Shown: one piece after another, positions 59,556 through 64,000 of the stretch | Layout of the letters: each line of letters starts with the position of its first letter | Numbering within the stretch: position 1 is the stretch's first letter | Assembly: GCA_023078555.1 (NCBI GenBank) | Contig: CM041196.1 | Location: 11,860,985-11,924,984 of the forward strand | Length of the DNA stretch: 64,000 nt | Source: Ulva prolifera | Taxonomy: Eukaryota > Chlorophyta > Ulvophyceae > Ulvales > Ulvaceae | Direction: 5' to 3' | Notes under the pieces: model-generated | Seen by the model: only the letters and a program-made list of their open reading frames with translations | What the model was told of the DNA's origin: nothing | The model's database searches: none | Translations under genes and position numbers: made by a program

Positions 59556-60406
59556 TGTCAAGACGCGTGTTAGTCTCATCGAGTGTGCACAGGGGTTAAT
59601 GCGCGTGTCTGAGCTGGTAAGCATGCTGACTGTGCATGACGACGTGGAGGGGAGCGTACCTTGCCAACGCGTAAAGTCGCGCGGCAGAAATGAAAGTAAG
59701 AATTGAACCGGTGACCTCTAGAGTACACACGACATGCTCTAACCACTGGGGCTCACCTGAAGCAACGAGTCCTTTGTTAGATGTCTCCTCCGTTGATTAT
59801 GTCATCTATATTCTTGGATCCCCAGATATGGATATCCCACAACACTTCCCCCCTTAACGAGGATCGAGCGTAGGGAGATCCAGATCTGATAACTGTGGGA
59901 TATCTTCGATGCTCCTGATGGAATGTTGGAACCTTCTCTTCGCGTCCCGAGTCCACGGGGGCCCAACCCGATGTAACCGAACTCATATAACTGGGACTCC
60001 CTTAAGCTCGAGAGCTATGCTGACTGGGATGCGATCGCTCGGGAGGAGCTCACACAGCGGAAGGTGTAATGAAGATGGAAGCTGTAAGGCAGATTACGAA
60101 GTCTGCTCATCGATACCTGTCAAGACGCGTGTTAGTCTCATCGAGTGTGCACAGGGGTTAATGCGCGTGCCTGAGCTGGTAAGCATGCTGACTGTGCATG
60201 ACGACGTGGAGGGGAGCGTACCTTGCCAACGCGTAAAGTCGCGCGGCAGAAATGAAAGTAAGAATTGAACCGGTGATCTCTAGAGTACACACGACATGCT
60301 CTAACCACTGGGGCTCACCTGAAGCAACGAGTCCTTTGTTAGATGTCTCCTCCGTTGATTATGTCATCTATATTCTTGGATCCCCAGATATGGATATCCC
60401 ACAACA
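59556..60406 (-). mobile_element. TRIM (terminal-repeat retrotransposon in miniature), copia-like signals
   Basis: Two nearly identical 289-bp LTRs (60406-60118 and 59844-59556) with TG...CA ends flank about 273 bp. Read on the minus strand, the internal part begins GGTATCGATGAGC, close to the usual TGGTATCAGAGC initiator-Met primer-binding site, and ends AAGGGGGGAAG, a polypurine tract. Target duplication ACGGC lies at 59551-59555 and 60407-60411. No coding capacity. Each LTR holds the same tRNA-like run (CAGTGGTTAGAGCATG ... CCGGTTCAATTC) as the solo LTR. It looks complete and fairly young. Confidence 0.9.
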
Positions 60407-60411
60407 ACGGC

Positions 60412-62219
60412 GTCATTCATGTCGAATCATAAAGTCTCTCGGGTGCTCACTTAGCACATTGTCACCCCTTCCATGACCCACATCATGCCGGTGGTTTGCC
60501 TGCTTTGACATGATGACCGATACCTGTTGAAGTTGCTGAGTCGCCAATGGGGAACGGACGTACAGTGGTGCACGGGGACAGTTGGATATCTGGGCTAAAC
60601 GTTGCACCACAACGACTGTACATGCAAATAGGAAACAATCCTACAGATGTTGAGTAGCAGCAATGTAACAAAACAAAAGTGATGCACGCATGGTTGGTGG
60701 CCCAATCAGATGAATATTAAACGTGCATGGTCCCGCAAGCGCGCAGTTGAAAAAACATTGATGGTGTGGGCGCCGAGGTCGTCCCTCTGTCAGATCTGAC
60801 CTCGCCGGATTGCACGAAGCGCAAAGCCAAAACCTCGAATACCTTCGGAGCTAGGTATGTAACCTTCAAAGCTTGATATCTAATCGCACGCGAATTTCGT
60901 GTTTGGTGTGAGTGCAGGCCCTGCGAACATCGTGCATGCATGCAAAGCTCCGAGGCTGCCGTGTAGCATGCGTGAGTGTTTGGGGTGATGTTGCAAATAC
61001 ACATGGGAGGTATGTGTGCGACTCGGTCCGTAAGGCACCAGTGCGTTGCAGTACACTATGAGTTGAGACATGTATGAGCATAACAATACACAAGCACATT
61101 GTGTGTTGTACACTAGGTGCTTGCACAAGAGAGCACCCACTGGTCAAGAATGGTGCACATGTGCGACCAGCGGTGGAAGCGAGAGGATGCTCTAGTTGAA
61201 CTCAATTCCAAAGAGCGATAGATTCCTGTGCTTCTTGGTATCCGTAATACCCGACATGTAAATCAGTACATTCTCTGGGCGGAGGATAGAAGCAGACGAA
61301 TGCACGTGTATGCACCTATAGCTACGCTATCCTAAATTTGTTTGATTGTGCCGTCATTATCATGAGCATACCATTGGGAAAAAATATATATGTGCTTATA
61401 GAACATTTGTTGCAGGTGGTGTATTGTATTGATCTCAAGCGGAGTCAATGGCAAACACTGATCACGTACGATCAGGGTAGCATATTAAGGCACCCAAAGT
61501 TGCAATAAAGGGTTAAAATCAATAACACTTATTTAACAATCATTTTTCGTGTAATTTTCTCGAGTGCAGAATCGACATATCAAGGGTATATTTTAAGTGC
61601 CTGAATTTGTGTTCCTGGCTAATTTGTGTTCCTGGCATCAAGTCAACTGTTTTTTACAAACTTGCGGGACACGTTTGTCTACTTGCAGCCTTGTCTGCCC
61701 TGCAACTCCAACGAAGGCTGACAAAATGATGCTGACGGTGTGCATTACATCTCCAAGTGTGTAGCACATCTTCGGAATGCAGTTTTCTGATAGTGCACGC
61801 AACTTGGATGTCACGCCCACACGGTATGCTTGCCTAGGTGGGTAACAAAAGACAATCATGTAAACAATAGATCGTGTCAAAACCCCGCCTGCTGCTGCTT
61901 CCGCTTCTTCTTGTCCACTTGAGGTGCCGTTGCTGGTGCACTGCTTGCACCTTCCACATTGTCCGTGCTGTCGGAGTCGCTGCAGAGAACAACTACCGGC
62001 TTTCTAGCATGCTTAGGCATCGAAATTGGTATAATTGATACACAGAAAGCATACGCAAGTGGATTCTATCTGGTGGCAGAATCTCGGAGGTAGTAAGACA
62101 AAGAAGTGACAGATACAACCTATATCTATTTGTCACTCTGAACACTCAAATGCATGTGCGCATGCTACATCAAGCAACCGTGTGCATTCATGAGGCGTGC
62201 ATGCGCAGCGATGAGGGCA
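60412..62219. other. No gene seen
   Basis: Only short open frames. A block at about 61425-61475 (TATTGATCTCAAGCGGAGTC) recurs with changes at about 62480-62530. Confidence 0.4.
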
Positions 62220-62412
62220 GCACGCCAAGTTATGTGAGTTAAATAGCCTAAAAAGCAGATTTTTTAATAAAAAATTTTTCGTTTAACTTGAAGCAAGTTA
62301 CATAATAACTTGTCCAAGTTAATCGTAATAAAAACAATTAAGGGTTAATTAACAGGGCTTAATTTACTCCGAATTAGGCTTTTGGCAGGCTTAACTTGTA
62401 ATTTGCAGCCCT
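62220..62412. mobile_element. Remnant related to the hAT-type MITE
   Basis: An AT-rich block ending GTAATTTGCAGCCCTA, matching the end of the MITE at 58574. A clear left end and target duplication were not found, so it is probably truncated or diverged. Confidence 0.5.
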
Positions 62413-64000
62413 ACGTACGCTGTTCACAGGTGAGATACGACACATGTAAATCTTGTCGAAGCAAAGGAATGCATAGGTGTTGTATTGATCTCAAGCAGAG
62501 TCAATAGCAAATACTGATCACCTGCGATTCTCACACCGTCCATGTTAGAATGCAAGCCCGAGTGGAAGCGCCACACAGTAAGTTGTGTGTAATATTCAGT
62601 ACACAATATGTGTGCGGAGTACTTCGCACATGACGCTTGAGCTCTGGTATCACACATGCATGGTCAGCATCTAAGTCGAATACTTGGAACATGACCTTCT
62701 TCGACCTATGCAGCGCGCTGGAATGCGTCTTCTCACTCGCGGACTAGTGAATGCCACGTGCCACCCTGTGCATGCATTGTCATGAGGACATGCCTTGGGT
62801 GCTACGAGGCACTTTCACTACAGTCTAACAAGAGTAGGAGATGAACGATCATACGCTAGTCTAGGCAGTTGGATGTCATGTAGTACCTGCTAAGCATGGC
62901 TACGTAAGGAGGCCGAGTCAGTGCATTCGCAGTCACGTTCAATGATGCGCCTGACTCACACATTTGATCATACTTCGAGAGGGGGTCATGCACTCCCGAT
63001 ACGAAGTGGTCCAAGTGAGGGTGCGAGAAATTGACGACGAGTTTGGTCGATTGGGGAACAGTTCAAGTATTGAAAGGGCTGAATGCCCAGAATGCGTCGT
63101 TTCAGCAGCCGCACGGGCGTTGAAGTGGCATAGATGCGTCGGCCATGGGGATGGAGACACATAGTCCCTTTAGCATCTGGCCCTGACCGGAGTGTGTGAT
63201 CGTACTCATACATCCAGGCGAACCCATCCAGGCGAACCCAAGTTTTAAGTCATGCGAGCTTGGGAGGCGGCAAATTGTAATTTGTGACGAAGTGCACGTG
63301 GTTACACACCTGGAGCCGAGATGTTTTTTGCCAACGCAATAACACAGATTTTGTGCAAAATGTTGTATAAATGAGTGCAAAAACGCAATGGAGATTGGGC
63401 AATGTTTTCAAATAATGTTTGGGGTGGGGAGTATTCGTTGATGCACAGTCGTAGGACGAGCATCCTCCCGCATCGGGCAGTGATGATAGTGATGGCAACA
63501 TGTTCAATCTTGCATGGCCACATGCGAATATCAGGCGCGCAGTCAAGTGGCATTTGCTGTTAAAAGTCCTGTTCATCTCCGGATCTGGCTCTTTGATCGG
63601 CTCCGCGCAGGCTTCCATGGACACGGAAGCATGCAACATACCATGCACGACCTCAGGCAAACCGGCGACAACTAGTGTTGCAAGAGTGAGGCTGTGAGTG
63701 CCTATCATGGATTTTTAAAAGTAACTGCTACCATTTTAGTTCCAAGGCAGCTAGGCATGTGCGTGGCCTACCCAAGATATTAAAGGGGATGCAAGCAGGA
63801 GTAACAAAAATGATGCGTGTCAATGAAACGCTAATGCAACGCCCTGAAGTACCTATAAGAACACCAAAGTCGCTTGATAATGGCCTAGTAACTCTTAGTG
63901 AGGCGCGAGCATGAGCACCTCGACAAGCTTGCAGCGGTCTCTTGCGAAACGAGTGGCGCCGAGTTGTACCTACTACATCGGAGGACGCGACTGTATTAGG
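62413..64000. other. No gene seen up to the window end
   Basis: Includes the diverged block noted above and a short direct duplication CATCCAGGCGAACC (63212-63240). No open frame carries a recognisable motif. Confidence 0.4.

Noticed and set aside
57202-60406. Three SINE copies, suggested by the tRNA-like run
   Set aside because: TG...CA ends, primer-binding site, polypurine tract and target duplications outside the pair show a TRIM plus a solo LTR; the tRNA-like run is internal to the LTR.

Overview
The window is nuclear DNA of a eukaryote, most likely a green alga (Viridiplantae, possibly a trebouxiophyte; this placement is inference). The reasons are multi-exon genes with short GT-AG introns, a plant-like ARP4, a plant/animal-type R3H-DExH-ankyrin helicase, a Ty1/copia LTR element and several small non-autonomous transposons. 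No prokaryotic gene organisation, rRNA gene or CRISPR array was seen.

Region 1 (1-16 kb) is host sequence read from the minus strand. ARP4, a nuclear actin-related protein of chromatin remodellers, starts at 2164 and runs off the left edge. Upstream lies a large RNA helicase gene (about 15.7 to 4.55 kb). Fifteen exons could be joined in phase into about 1190 residues: R3H domain, RecA1, RecA2 split by ankyrin repeats, HA2, OB-fold and an RGG tail. This is the YTHDC2 / plant DExH6 (NIH) architecture without a YTH domain. Most host 5' splice sites begin GTGCG.

Region 2 (17.96-43.92 kb) is the main find. It is a head-to-tail array of five nearly identical units (4957, 5959, 4955, 4492 and 4955 bp) closed by a sixth 637-bp partial copy. 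Each unit carries a minus-strand five-exon gene (789 codons, all phases consistent) that looks like a DDE-type transposase. Its last intron holds an antisense PD-(D/E)XK nuclease reading frame and a 72-bp minisatellite (10 to 24 full repeats). Read another way, the array is five 4.3-kb bodies separated and bounded by six 637-bp direct repeats. The outer edges form an imperfect inverted repeat and are flanked by a possible 5-bp target duplication (GCCAC). Units differ by a handful of substitutions, by minisatellite length, and by one intronic deletion in unit 4. A diverged pair of about 250-bp repeats in inverted orientation brackets the array at 17.0 and 44.7 kb.

Region 3 (45.1-50.3 kb) is a young-looking Ty1/copia element with 420-bp LTRs that look identical and target duplication GGCTT.

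Region 4 (50.3-64 kb) is gene-poor and rich in small repeats. It holds a foldback element with 54-bp perfect inverted ends and tRNA-like boxes, palindromic 21-bp tandem repeats, a 66-bp perfect palindrome, recurring GGGTGAGCC hairpins, an unrecognised gene-like stretch (53.3-54.3 kb), a solo LTR and its parent TRIM element, and a hAT-type MITE with an 8-bp target duplication.
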